DNA of 64,000 bases from assembly GCF_018919385.1 (NCBI RefSeq), contig NZ_JAHLMF010000010.1:1-64000 (forward strand), read 5' to 3'. The notes beneath the pieces were generated by a model. The model ran no database searches. It worked only from the letters and a program-made list of their open reading frames with translations, and was not told the origin of the DNA. Positions 48,801-59,200 of this stretch are shown in pieces. Source of the DNA: Geomonas diazotrophica (GTDB taxonomy: Bacteria; Desulfobacterota; Desulfuromonadia; Geobacterales; Geobacteraceae). The translations under genes were made by a program, and so were the position numbers. Numbering within the stretch: position 1 is the stretch's first letter; each line of letters begins with the position of its first letter.

Positions 48801-51800
48801 CGTAGCGCCTGCCTATCAGCCGCAGCCTGTCGCTCAGCCGGCCTCTCATGGTGCGTTGAACGAGTCTCTGCGCCTGGCCCGTGAAGGAATGGCTGTTCTG
48901 CAGAAAATGCAGGAGGATACCGCGCTGCTGCACCGCCGCTTCCTCGAAGGGCAGGAAGCCGCAGCGAAGACCTTCCAGACACTCCTCGAACAGCAGCAAC
49001 GGCTCATCATGGGCGCACCGATTGCTCCGGCCACCTACGCAACGCCGGCTGCAGTTGCACCGGCCGCGCCCGTCGCCGTCCCGCAGGCGCCTGCCTACGT
49101 GGCCCCGGTTGCCGCTCCGGTTGCCGCCCCGGTTGCCGCCCCGGTTGCCGCTGCCGTTGCCGCTCCGGCTGTTGCCATTGCAGCTGCGTCGCCTGTCGTG
49201 GCCGCGCCCGCTGTTTCGGCACCTGCCGCTCCGAAGGGCGCCGACGCCAGTCAGATTACCCAGACCCTCTTGACCGTGATCTCCGAGAAGACCGGCTATC
49301 CCATTGAGATGCTTGAACTGGACATGGGCATGGATTCCGATCTCGGCATCGATTCCATTAAGCGCGTCGAGATCCTCTCCACCCTGCAGGAGCGCCTTCC
49401 GGGCTCTCCGGTGATTGGACCTGAGCACCTCGGCACCCTGCGCACCTTGGGGGACATCGCCGGGCACCTCGCCGCCGGTACCGTATCGACCGTATCGACC
49501 GTCGCTGCCAGCGCTGCCGCGCCCGTTGCCGCGCCGCAAGCGGGTGCCGCCGCCAGCCAGGTAACCGAAACCCTCCTCGCCGTGGTCAGCGAGAAGACCG
49601 GCTACCCGGTTGAGATGCTGGAACTCGAGATGGGGATGGACTCCGATCTCGGCATCGATTCCATCAAGCGGGTAGAGATCCTCTCCACGCTGCAGGAGCG
49701 CCTGCCCGGCTCCCCGGCCATCGGCCCCGAGCACCTGGGCACCCTGCGCACGCTGGGCGACATCGCGGGCCATCTCGCTGCTGGTGCGGTTGCCGTTGCA
49801 GCAGTAGCACCCGTTGCTACCGCCGTTGCCGCCACCGCTGCTGGCATTGGCGCCGCACAGGTGACTGAAACTCTCCTCGCCGTCGTGAGCGAGAAGACTG
49901 GCTACCCCGTGGAAATGCTCGAACTGGAAATGGGGATGGACTCCGACCTCGGTATAGATTCCATCAAGCGGGTCGAAATCCTGTCCACGCTGCAGGAGCG
50001 TCTGCCCGGCTCCCCGGCTATCGGCCCCGAACACCTTGGCACTTTACGTACCCTGGGCGATATCGCCGGGCACCTCGCCGCGGGCACGGCTTCCGTAACA
50101 GCGGCAGCCCCGGTAGCAGCACCTCAAACTGCGGCAGCGGCACCTGCCGGTGCAGACGTCGCCGCCGTTCTGCTTGAGGTAGTGAGCGAGAAGACGGGCT
50201 ATCCGACCGAGATGCTTGAACTGACCATGGGCATGGACTCCGACCTCGGCATCGACTCCATCAAACGCGTCGAGATTCTGTCCACGCTGCAGGAGCGCCT
50301 CCCCGGCTCGCCGACCATCGGGCCGGAACACCTGGGCACCCTGCGCACCCTGGGCGACATCGCCGGCTTTCTCGGTGCCGGACCTGCCGCTGCTACGGTT
50401 GCTGCTGTTGCCGCCCCGACTGCGCCTGCTGCACCCGTTGCGGCCCCAACCGCCGCTGTCGATCACGCCGCCGTCTGCGAAGCCCTGCTCGAAGTCGTCA
50501 GCGACAAGACCGGCTACCCGGCCGAGATGCTGGAACTGACCATGGGCATGGACTCCGACCTGGGCATCGACTCGATCAAGCGGGTCGAGATCCTTTCCGC
50601 CCTGCAGGAGCGCCTCCCGGCCTGCCCGGCCATCGGCCCGGAACACCTGGGGACGCTACGGACCTTGGGCGACATCGCCAATTTCCTCGCTGGTCCTGCA
50701 CAACCGGCACAAACGGCTGCTTCCGCACCGGCCGCCCCTGCCGCCCCTGCCGCTGTCGAGGTTGCTGCTCCTGTCTCTACCGATGCAGCGCCTGCCGTTG
50801 CCGCTGCCGCTCCGGTAGAGACAACCGCTCACCCGATCCAGCGCAGCTCCATGATCCCGGTGCTGCTCGGAGACAGTGACGATGACGCCATCACCCTTGC
50901 CAACGACGGCGAGATCTGGGTCACCGACGACGGCTCCGCCTTTGCCGCGGAACTGTGCGGCATCCTGCTCGAGCACGGCTGCTCGGTGCGCAAGGTGAAC
51001 GCGGCACAGGCACAACAGATCGCACCGGCTGGGAAGCTCTCCGGCCTGGTCATCTGCGCGCCCGTGGCCGGCACCGACGACCTGTTCCTGGAAAACGCCT
51101 TCCTGCTCCTCAAGAACGCCGCAACGGCCTTGATCGAGTCCGGGCGCGCCGACGGCGCCGTGTGCGTCACGGTTTCCCGCCTGGACGGCGCCTTCGGTTT
51201 CGGCTTTACCAAGACGCTGAAGGATCCCCTTTCCGGCGCCCTGGCCGGTCTCACCAAGACCGCCGCCTTCGAATGGCCGGAAGTCACCTGCAAGGCGATC
51301 GACCTGGGCGAATTCGCCCATCCCGCAGCCGCCGCAGGTGCCGTGGCCGTCGAAATGCTGCGTAGCGGACCGGTAGAAGTCGGCCTGACCCCGGAAGGTC
51401 GTTTCGGCCTGCAGACTGCCGTGCTTCCGGCCGCATCGGCCCCGACCGATCCGGTCCTGGAGCAGGGTGACGTCGTGGTCATCACCGGCGGCGGCCGAGG
51501 TGTGACCGCCGTTTCGGCGCTGGCGCTGGCGAAGGAATATCATCCGTTCCTGGTGCTTCTCGGCCGCAGCCCGGAGCCGCAGGAGGAGCCCGCCTGGCTC
51601 GCCGGCATCATGGACGAAGGTGAGATCAAGCGCGCCATCATGCAGCACGCCACCGGCAAGCTCCATCCCCGCGAAATCGAGGAGCGTTACCGCTCCGTGG
51701 TTGCCGGGCGCGAACTGCGCGAGACGCTGACCGCCATCGCCGCCACCGGCGCCGAGGCCATCTACCGTTCGGTCGACATCCGTGACCAGAGCGCGATGGA

Positions 51801-53208
51801 GCTCCTGCTCGGCGAGGTGCGCCGCGCCCACGGCCCCATCCGCGGCGTGGTGCATGGCGCGGGCGTCCTGGCCGACCGGCTCATCGTGGACAAGACCCCC
51901 GAGCAGTTCGAGCAGGTCTACTCCACCAAGGTGCACGGTCTGCGCGCCCTGCTCCACGCGACCCGCAACGACGACCTCAAGTTCATAGCCCTCTTCTCCT
52001 CCTCCACCGGCCGTTTCGGCCGCGTTGGACAGGTCGATTACGCGGTGGCCAACGAGGTGCTGAACAAGACTGCCCAGGCCGAGGCGCGCCGCCGTTCCGG
52101 CTGCCGCTGCGTCAGCATCAACTGGGGACCGTGGGACGGCGGGATGGTGACCCCGGCACTGAAGAAGGTATTCGCCTCCGAAGGGATAGGGGTCATCGGC
52201 CTTGCCGAAGGCGGCGATTTCCTGGCGCGCGAGATCTCCGCAGCCGACGCGCCGGTGGAAATCGTGGCCATCGCCCAGCTCCCCGGTCAGGTGGGCGTCG
52301 CCGCACCCGCGGCCGGCAAGCAGCAGAGCCTGTCCGAGGCGTTCTCGCTCACGCTGACCGTTCCGGAATACCCCTTCCTGCGCTCCCACGTGCTGGACGG
52401 CAAGGCGGTGCTTCCCATGGCCGTCATCGTCGAATGGCTCGCCCACGGCGCGCTGCACGGCAACCCGGGTTTCCGTTTCCACGGCTTCAACGACCTGCGC
52501 ATCTGCAAGGGGGTCGTCTTTGAGGACAACACCCCGTTCACGCTGAACGTGATGGCGGGACGCGCTGAAAAACGCGAGTCGTTCTGGCTGGTTCCTGTTG
52601 AACTCTCCAGCCCGGGCGTCAACGGCAAGACCATCCTGCACGCCCGCGCCGAGATCGTGCTGGCCACCAAGCACCCCGAGGGGATCCGCTCCATCAAGGA
52701 GATCCCGAGCACCCCGTACGCACCGCGCGACGGCGTGATCTACAACAACGAGCGCCTGTTCCACGGGCCGGACCTGCACGGCATCGAGCAGGTGGACGGC
52801 TGCTCCGCCAAGGGGATCGCCGCTTCGGTCAAGGGCGCACCGGCGCCTGCCAAGTGGATCAGGCGTCCCCTGAGGAGCTCCTGGCTCACCGATCCGCTGG
52901 TCCTCGACAGCGCCTTCCAGATGATGATCCTCTGGAGTTTCGAGCGCTTCGGCGCAGGTTCCCTCCCCTGCTTCGCCGCGCGCTACCGGCAGTTCCAGGA
53001 GTCCTTCCCGCGCGAGGGGGTCCAGGTCGTCATCCGCGTCACCTCCGAGAGCCAGCACGGCGCCAGCGCCGACATGGAGTTCCTCGATCGCAGCAGCGGC
53101 AAGCTGGTCGCACGCCTGGAAGGATACGAGTGCGTCATCGACCCCTCCTTGAAGCAGGCCTTCCAGCGCAACAAGCTTAGAACCGTGACGGTTGTGGGGG
53201 CGGCGTAG
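45832..53208 (+). CDS. pfaA: PfaA-like multidomain PUFA synthase: KS-AT-5xACP-KR-DH
   Basis: A 2458-residue iterative synthase. KS (about 15-460) has Cys216 in VVDAACASS, His in EAHGTGT near 351 and KSQIGHTKAAAG. The acyltransferase has GHSYGE with Ser678 and FPGQGSQYTGM. After an Ala/Pro-rich linker come five ACPs, each with DSDLGIDSIKR (Ser1175, 1277, 1377, 1476, 1581). KR (from about 1880) has ITGGGRGVTA and SSSTGRFGRVGQVDYAVANE. A PKS-type DH (about 2185-2440) has HVLDGKAVLP and LDSAFQ. The start is TTG at 45832, with AAGGAG eight bases upstream and overlapping the pfaD stop; TTG at 45829 is also possible. All ACP serines and core catalytic residues are present, so it looks active. The protein needs a phosphopantetheinyl transferase, which is not in the window. 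Confidence 0.93.
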   Translation: MKTDDLKPAVSSNGNQLAIIGIGCLFPQAADKNAYWANIVDGVDAITEVPSTHWPLDAYYDEDQKSPDRTYGRRGGFLSPVDFNPMEFNIPPNVLEAIDTSQLLGLVAAGQALKDAGYGPERAFDKSNVSVILGVTGTLELVIPLGARLGHPVWRSALKDAGVDEETAKDVVERISDSYVPWQENSFPGLLGNVVAGRISKQYDLGGTNCVVDAACASSFSALHLASMELMSGKSDIVVSGGIDTFNDIFMYMCFSKTPALSPTGNAKPFDVSADGTILGEGLGIVVLKRLADAERDGDQIYAVIRGIGSSSDGKGDAIYAPSSAGQKKALLNAYRNADVTPETIGMLEAHGTGTKVGDAVEVSALREVYGKADNPWCALGSVKSQIGHTKAAAGSAGLIKAALALHHKVIPPTIKVQTPQQTVVGDSSPFYLPTAKRPWFPRPDAPRRAAVSAFGFGGSNFHVVLEEYQPKKQGVDWDGNTQILAFSGADGAALAAKLDSVPGDSAWGALRDLALNSRASFDAKAPCRLALVVERGKTNLASLVKNARAMLDKNAKSAWQTPDGAYFACGGAPGKLGMLFPGQGSQYTGMLNDLACTFPQVLDAVVAANDGFVAADGKMLSDLIYPPSSFDEAGRAKQEEELRATQVAQPAIGATSLGALRVLRDFGVEPDAVAGHSYGELTALCAAGRLDESALHELSRLRGKLMGAGSGDKGSMLAVSAPLEKIAEVVAAEKLDLVIANKNAPTQAVLSGASAEIKRAVTVFKGLDLTCKELPVAAAFHSALVADAARPFLAALEKIDMSQAKIPVYANTTAAVYPADATAAKAQLAAQLAKPVEFVAEIEAMYAAGITNFVEVGPGNRLTGLAQAILGNRPHAAFALDASSGKRGGVADLARTLAQLAVLGYGVNMALWDEGHTPAPAPTGKKPALTIPLCGANYVKAKPKKPPVQPKPVMVAAPQAPVATAAASAAPAQAAAAVPQQAGYQNAAPVAPAYQPQPVAQPASHGALNESLRLAREGMAVLQKMQEDTALLHRRFLEGQEAAAKTFQTLLEQQQRLIMGAPIAPATYATPAAVAPAAPVAVPQAPAYVAPVAAPVAAPVAAPVAAAVAAPAVAIAAASPVVAAPAVSAPAAPKGADASQITQTLLTVISEKTGYPIEMLELDMGMDSDLGIDSIKRVEILSTLQERLPGSPVIGPEHLGTLRTLGDIAGHLAAGTVSTVSTVAASAAAPVAAPQAGAAASQVTETLLAVVSEKTGYPVEMLELEMGMDSDLGIDSIKRVEILSTLQERLPGSPAIGPEHLGTLRTLGDIAGHLAAGAVAVAAVAPVATAVAATAAGIGAAQVTETLLAVVSEKTGYPVEMLELEMGMDSDLGIDSIKRVEILSTLQERLPGSPAIGPEHLGTLRTLGDIAGHLAAGTASVTAAAPVAAPQTAAAAPAGADVAAVLLEVVSEKTGYPTEMLELTMGMDSDLGIDSIKRVEILSTLQERLPGSPTIGPEHLGTLRTLGDIAGFLGAGPAAATVAAVAAPTAPAAPVAAPTAAVDHAAVCEALLEVVSDKTGYPAEMLELTMGMDSDLGIDSIKRVEILSALQERLPACPAIGPEHLGTLRTLGDIANFLAGPAQPAQTAASAPAAPAAPAAVEVAAPVSTDAAPAVAAAAPVETTAHPIQRSSMIPVLLGDSDDDAITLANDGEIWVTDDGSAFAAELCGILLEHGCSVRKVNAAQAQQIAPAGKLSGLVICAPVAGTDDLFLENAFLLLKNAATALIESGRADGAVCVTVSRLDGAFGFGFTKTLKDPLSGALAGLTKTAAFEWPEVTCKAIDLGEFAHPAAAAGAVAVEMLRSGPVEVGLTPEGRFGLQTAVLPAASAPTDPVLEQGDVVVITGGGRGVTAVSALALAKEYHPFLVLLGRSPEPQEEPAWLAGIMDEGEIKRAIMQHATGKLHPREIEERYRSVVAGRELRETLTAIAATGAEAIYRSVDIRDQSAMELLLGEVRRAHGPIRGVVHGAGVLADRLIVDKTPEQFEQVYSTKVHGLRALLHATRNDDLKFIALFSSSTGRFGRVGQVDYAVANEVLNKTAQAEARRRSGCRCVSINWGPWDGGMVTPALKKVFASEGIGVIGLAEGGDFLAREISAADAPVEIVAIAQLPGQVGVAAPAAGKQQSLSEAFSLTLTVPEYPFLRSHVLDGKAVLPMAVIVEWLAHGALHGNPGFRFHGFNDLRICKGVVFEDNTPFTLNVMAGRAEKRESFWLVPVELSSPGVNGKTILHARAEIVLATKHPEGIRSIKEIPSTPYAPRDGVIYNNERLFHGPDLHGIEQVDGCSAKGIAASVKGAPAPAKWIRRPLRSSWLTDPLVLDSAFQMMILWSFERFGAGSLPCFAARYRQFQESFPREGVQVVIRVTSESQHGASADMEFLDRSSGKLVARLEGYECVIDPSLKQAFQRNKLRTVTVVGAA
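49105..49164 (+). repeat. 12-bp tandem repeats in the linker before the first ACP
   Basis: Five units of CCGGTTGCCGCC/T encode repeated PVAA in the flexible linker of the synthase. The first unit ends in T and the last begins with G; the rest are nearly identical. Such repeats can vary in number between strains. Confidence 0.8.
49255..50690 (+). repeat. five tandem ACP-coding repeats
   Basis: Five copies, about 100 codons apart, each encode a carrier domain (EKTGYP, EMLEL, GMDSDLGIDSIKRVEIL, QERLP, GPEHLGTLRTLGDIA). The middle three are almost identical in protein; the last differs most (SALQERLPACP). Linkers between them are Ala/Val/Pro-rich and vary in length. Multiple tandem ACPs are a hallmark of PUFA synthases. 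Confidence 0.95.
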
Positions 53209-53210
53209 GC

Positions 53211-56200
53211 ATGAAGCAGCAGTCGCCTTGCGTGGCAATCGTCGGCCTGGGCGGGATCTTTCCCGACGCGCCGGAACTGACAACATTCTGGGAAAACATC
53301 CGTAACGCCAAGAGCGCGGCGCGCGAGGTCCCGGCCGGACGCTGGGCCCTCGCTGTCGACGCGGCCTTTCATCCCGAGGCCGGCAAGCCCGACCACGTCT
53401 ACTCCAAACGTGGTTGTTTCATCGACAGCCTCCCTCCCCTATCCTCGCTTTCCGGACTGCACATCGACCCGAAGCTCGCAGAGGGGCTGGATCCCGCTTT
53501 CCACCTGCTTTTGCACGCCGGCAAGAGATCCTTCGACAGCGCGGTGACTGCGAAACTGGACCGCTCCCGCGTCGGCGTCATCATCGGCAACCTGGCACTT
53601 CCCAGCGAGAAATCCGCCGAACTCTCCCGCGCGATCCTGGGCCGGAATTTCGAAGAGAAGCTTTTGGGGCATGTCGCCGGCGACCCCATCCCCAACCCGT
53701 TGAACCGTTACGTGGCGGGGCTTCCCGCCGGGCTCCTGGCCGCCGCGCTCGGGCTGGGCGGGGGGTGCTGCACCCTGGACGCCGCCTGCGCCTCCTCGCT
53801 CTACGCCATCAAGCTCGCCTGCGACGAGCTCCTCGCCGGCCGCGCCGACGCCATGCTGACCGGCGGCCTTTCCCGCCCCGATCCCCTCTACACCCAGATG
53901 GGCTTCGCGCAGCTGCGCGCCCTGTCGCGGCGCGGTGTCTGCTCCCCCTTCGACGCTTCCGGCGACGGACTGGTGGTGGGGGAAGGTGCCGGCATCTTCG
54001 TGCTGAAGCGTCTCGACGACGCCCTGGCGCAGGGCGACCGCATCTACGGCGTGATCAGGGGGATCGGTCTCTCCAACGACGTGGGTGGGAGCCTTCTGGC
54101 CCCCATGGCCGACGGGCAGTTGCGCGCCATGCGCGCCGCCTACGCGAAGGCGGGGTGGTCGCCGCAGGACGTAGACCTCATCGAATGCCACGCCACCGGG
54201 ACTCCAGTCGGCGACGCCACCGAAGTCGGAAGTCTCAGGGAACTATGGGGCGACGCCCCCGGCAAGGGGTGCGTGATCGGCTCGGTGAAATCGAACATCG
54301 GCCACCTCCTGACAGCCGCCGGGTCCGCCGCGCTGACCAAGGTGCTCCTGGCCATGGCCGAGGAGACCCTGCCGCCGACGGCGAACTTCAACCAGGCGCC
54401 GGAAAACTTCCAACTTGAGAAGAGCCCGTTCCGCGTTCTGCGGGGGGCGACCCAGTGGCAGCGCCGCGCGGAAGGCGTGCCCCGGCGTGCCGCGGTCTCC
54501 GCTTTCGGTTTCGGTGGGATCAACGCGCACCTGCTGGTAGAGGAATGGCTCCCGAACGCTGCCGCCGCAGCTGCAGCAGAGCCCCCGAAGAAGGGTGGCG
54601 CCGTGGCTGTGGTCGGCCTCGACGCGCGGTTCGGCAAATGGCAGGAGCTGAAGTCCTTCCAGGCACGCGTGCTGGGCGGTGAGACCGGCGCGAAGCCGTC
54701 CCACCCGAAGGACTGGTGGGGCGCCGAGCAGAGCGCCTGGTTCGGCAAGGAAAAGCTGAAGGACACTCCCTTCGCCGGTTTCTACCTGGACGAGTTCTCC
54801 CAGCCGACCGACCAGTTCCGCATCCCGCCGAAGGAGCTGGAAGAGATGCTGCCCCAGCAGCTTTTGATGCTGCAGTCCGCCGCAGCCGCCATGAAGGACG
54901 CCGGGATGGATCGCGGCGACAACCTGCGCGCCGGCGTCTTCGTCGGTATCGCGCTCGACCTGAACAGCACCAACTTCGCCTTCCGCTGGAGCGTCGCGGA
55001 AAAGGCGGCGGCTTGGGCGCGGGAACTGGGGCTCCAGCTCTCGCCCGCCGAGCTTGAGCAGTGGATCGGACAGTTGCGCGACCAGGCCGGCCCGCCGCTC
55101 ACCGCCAACCGCACCATGGGCGCGCTGGGAAGCGTCGTCGCCAGCCGCGTGGCCCGGGAGTTCCGCTGTGGCGGCCCGAGCTTCACCATGTCCAGCGAGG
55201 AAAGCTCCGGACTGCGCGCCCTGGAAACGGCGGTGCGCCAGCTGCAGTCGGACGAAATCGACCGCGCCATCGTGGGCGCCGTGGATCTCGCCGGTGACTT
55301 GAGGGCCGTGATCGGGCAGCACCTGAACCGCCCCTACTCCGGCTTCGGCAGCGTCACCCCCTTCGACCAGACCGCCGACGGCACCGTGGTCGGCGAGGGC
55401 GCCGCCACCGTGATCCTGAAGCGCCTCGAAGATGCGGAGCGCGATGGAGACCGGATCTACGCCGTCATCGGCGGTATCGGCAGCGCGAGCGGTGAAGTCA
55501 TGCTCCCCGGCATCCCCGCCTACCGTCACGCGCTGGAGCGCGCCTACGGCGAGGCCGAGGTAGCACCGGCGGCTGTCGGTCTCATCGAGGCCCACGGCAG
55601 CGGGAACGGGGCCGAGGACCGCATGGAAGCCGCCGCCCTGACCGAGTTTTTCGACGAGCCGGGCGCCATGGCGCAACCAAGGCGACTTCCCGTGGCGAGC
55701 GTGAAAGGCGACATCGGCCACGCCGGCGCCGCCTCGGGTCTCGCCTCGCTGGTGCGCGGCTGCCTGGCGCTGTACCAGGAGATCATTCCGGGAGCACGCT
55801 CCGGCGAGCGTCCCGTCGGCCAGCTCTCCGGCAACGGCGCCCTTTTCCTCCCCAACGGATCGCGCTACTGGCTGAGGAACCGCAGTGAAGGTGCACGCCA
55901 CGCCGGTGTCAGCGTCTTCGGCGTGGACGGCAGCGTGAGTCACGTCGTGCTGCAGGGGTACGACAACGTCCCCGAGCGCGCCGTCGTCGAGCGGGTCGCC
56001 CCGCTGGGCGGATGGGACGAATTCCTGTTCTGCATTACGGGAGCCGACCGGCAGGAGCTTGCCGAAGGGGTGCAGCAGCTGCGGGAAACGGCGGAAAGAA
56101 AGCCCGCGCCGGAGATGTCTGTCTTCTCCCGGCGTGTCTGCAAAGAAAGCAGTGCCTCCGGCGCACCGCTCGCGGTCTCCCTGGTGGCCCGAAGCGCCGA

Positions 56201-59200
56201 CGAGCTCGCCTCGCTCTGCCTGCAGGGAGAGCGGATCCTCCGCTCCGACGCGGCCTACGCCGAGGCGGTGCTGCACCCGTCCCAGCGCGACCGCCTCTTC
56301 TTCAACGCCAGTCCCATCGGCAAAAGCGGCAAGATCGGGTTCGTCTACCCCGGTTCCGGCAACCATTTCGCCGGGATGGGGATGGAGCTCTCCGCACGCT
56401 GGCCCGAGGTCTACCGCCGCCAGGATGCGGAAAACCTCTACCTGCGCGAACAGTTCCAGCCGGAGCAGTTCTGGAACGGTGCGCCCATCGACAGCGTGCA
56501 CGAGAACCATCTGGCCGTGATCTTCGGGCAGGTGGCGACCGGTTGCGCGGTCACCGACGTGGTGCAGCGCTTCGGGGTCAGGCCCAACGCGGTGATAAGC
56601 TACAGCCTGGGCGAATCCGCCGGGCTCTTCGCCACCCGCACCTGGACCGAGCGCGACCTGATGCTGACCCGCATGAAGGCGTCCACCCTGTTCACCCGCG
56701 ACCTGGCCGGCGAATGCCGTGCCGCCCGCGAGGCATGGGGGGAACCCGAAGGGAAGGAGATCAACTGGAGCATCGGCGTGGTCGACGCCCCGGCGCGCGA
56801 GGTGCGCCGCGCCATCAAGAAGACCAGCCGGGTCTACCTTCTCATCGTCAACACGCCGGACGAGTGCGTCATCGGCGGCGACGTGAAGTGGGTGAAGCAC
56901 CTGGTGGCCATGCTCGATTGCCGCTTCTTCCCGCTGCAGGGTGTTACCACCGTGCATTGCGAGGTGGCGCGCCAGGTGGCTGCCGCCTACCGCGACCTGC
57001 ACGTCTTCACCACCACCCCTCCCCCCGGCGTCACTTTCTACAGCGGTGCAGCGGGGAGCGCCTACCAGGTGAACCGCCGCAGCGCGGCCGAGTCCATCCT
57101 GGCCCAGGCCGTCGAGGGAATCGATTACCCGAAGGTGATCGAAGCGGCCTACGACGAGGGGATCCGCTACTTCATCGAGATGGGCCCCGGCGCTTCCTGC
57201 AGCCGGATGATCGGGCGCATCCTGAACGGCCGCCCCCACGTGGCGCGCTCCGTCTGCCAGCCTGGCACGGACGCCAACTCCGCAGTGTTGCGACTATTGG
57301 CGCAGCTTACCGCCGAGCGCATCCCGGTCGACCTGGAGCCGCTCTTCACAGCCGCCCCCGAATTGCCGGTTCAGCCGTCGGTGATCGCGCACGAGCAGAA
57401 AGGGCTTCGTTTCACCACCGGCGGTGTGCCGTTCGCACCGGGGCTCCCCCATGCCGGACAAAAAGCCCAGGCGCCTGCGGCCGTCCCCCCGGCAGCGCCT
57501 GTTCAGCCTGCCGCGCCCCCGGTCCGGATGGCTCAGCCTGAGGTCCCCTCCGGTTCTGCCCGGATAATGCGGTCCATAGATACTCCGGTAAGTACACCTG
57601 AAAAAACATCGGTCATGACAGAGGATATGGGTAAACCAGCCAGCGCAAACGCCGCTTTCCCTGCGGCCAGAGAGCAAGCCGCGCCGACATCAGCCGCACC
57701 GTCCCAGTTCGCCTCGGCTCCGGGCGTGGCCGTGCAGCAAGCCTTCTCCGAGGTGCCCGTCCAGCCGCTGCTGCACGAGTTCGCCCAGGCCCAGGACGCC
57801 CGGCAGCAGGCCCACGAAGCCTATCTGCGGGTGGCCGGCGACCTGAGCCGTTCCATCGCCGACGCCCTGGCGCTGCAGATCTCGATCCAGCAGCAGATGC
57901 TGGCCGCCGGCATTCCGGTCGAACAGGATCTCAAAAACCACCCCGCCGGGGCCTACGCTGCCGCGATGTCCGCGCCTGGGCCTGCCGTGGCCGCCCCCGC
58001 TGCTGCTGCACCGTCGCCGGCTCCCGCCCCCTACCCCGGCGCGCTTCCGGCGCTTTACGACTACGACATGTGCCTTGAGTTCGCCATCGGTTCGGTCGCC
58101 AAGATGCTCGGCCCCGAATTCGCCGAGGCGGACAGCTACCCGACCAGGGTGAGGTTGCCGGACGTGCCGCTGCAGCTCGTGCATCGCATCGTGGCGCTCG
58201 AGGGTGAGCCAAAATCGATGACCAGCGGCCGCGTGGTAACCCAGCACGACGTCCATCCGGGCGCCTGGTACCTGGACGGCGGCCGCATCCCGACCTGCAT
58301 CGCGGTAGAGGCGGGACAGGCCGACCTGTTCCTGTCCGGCTATCTCGGCATCGACTTCATCACCAAGGGGCTCGCCGTCTACCGGCTCCTGGACGCCGTG
58401 GTGACCTTCCACCGCGAGCTACCCGCCCCCGGGGAGACCATCAACTACGACATCCACATCGAGCGCTTCTTCAGGCAGGGCGAGACCTACCTGTTCCGCT
58501 TCCACTTCGAGGCGACCGTGAACGGGGAACCGCTTCTCTCCATGCGCAACGGCTGCGCCGGCTTCTTCACCCAGGAGGAACTGGACGCCGGCAAGGGGAT
58601 CGTGCGCGGCGCCATAGACCTGCGTCCCCGCACCGGGAAGCTCCCCGCGGACTGGAACTACCTGGTGCCCATGCAGCGCTCCTCCTACGACGCGCGGCAG
58701 CTGGACGCCCTGCGCCGCGGCGATCTCGCGGGATGCTTCGGGCCTCTCTTCGCCGGGCTGCCTGTTCAGCGCCCCCTCACCATCCCCGGCGGCAGGATGG
58801 AGCTGGTGCACCGCGTCATGGAACTGGTCCCGGACGGCGGGCGTTGCGGCCTCGGTTTCATCCGCGCCGAAGCGGACATTCATCCGGACGACTGGTTCAT
58901 CACCTGCCATTTCGCGGACGACCGCGTCATGCCCGGCACGCTCATGTACGAGTGCTGCATGCACACCCTGCGCATCTTCCTGCTGCGCCTGGGCTGGGTG
59001 GCGGAGGCCGACGGGGCCGCCTGGCAACCGGTCCCCGGCGTTGCGAGCCAGCTCTGCTGCCGCGGGCAGGTACTGGAGACGACCAAGGTGGTCACCTACG
59101 AGGTGACCGTGCGCGAACTGGGCTACCGCCCCGAGCCGTACGCCATCGTCGATGCCCTGATGTACGCCGACGGCAAGCCGATCGTCGAAATCACCAACAT

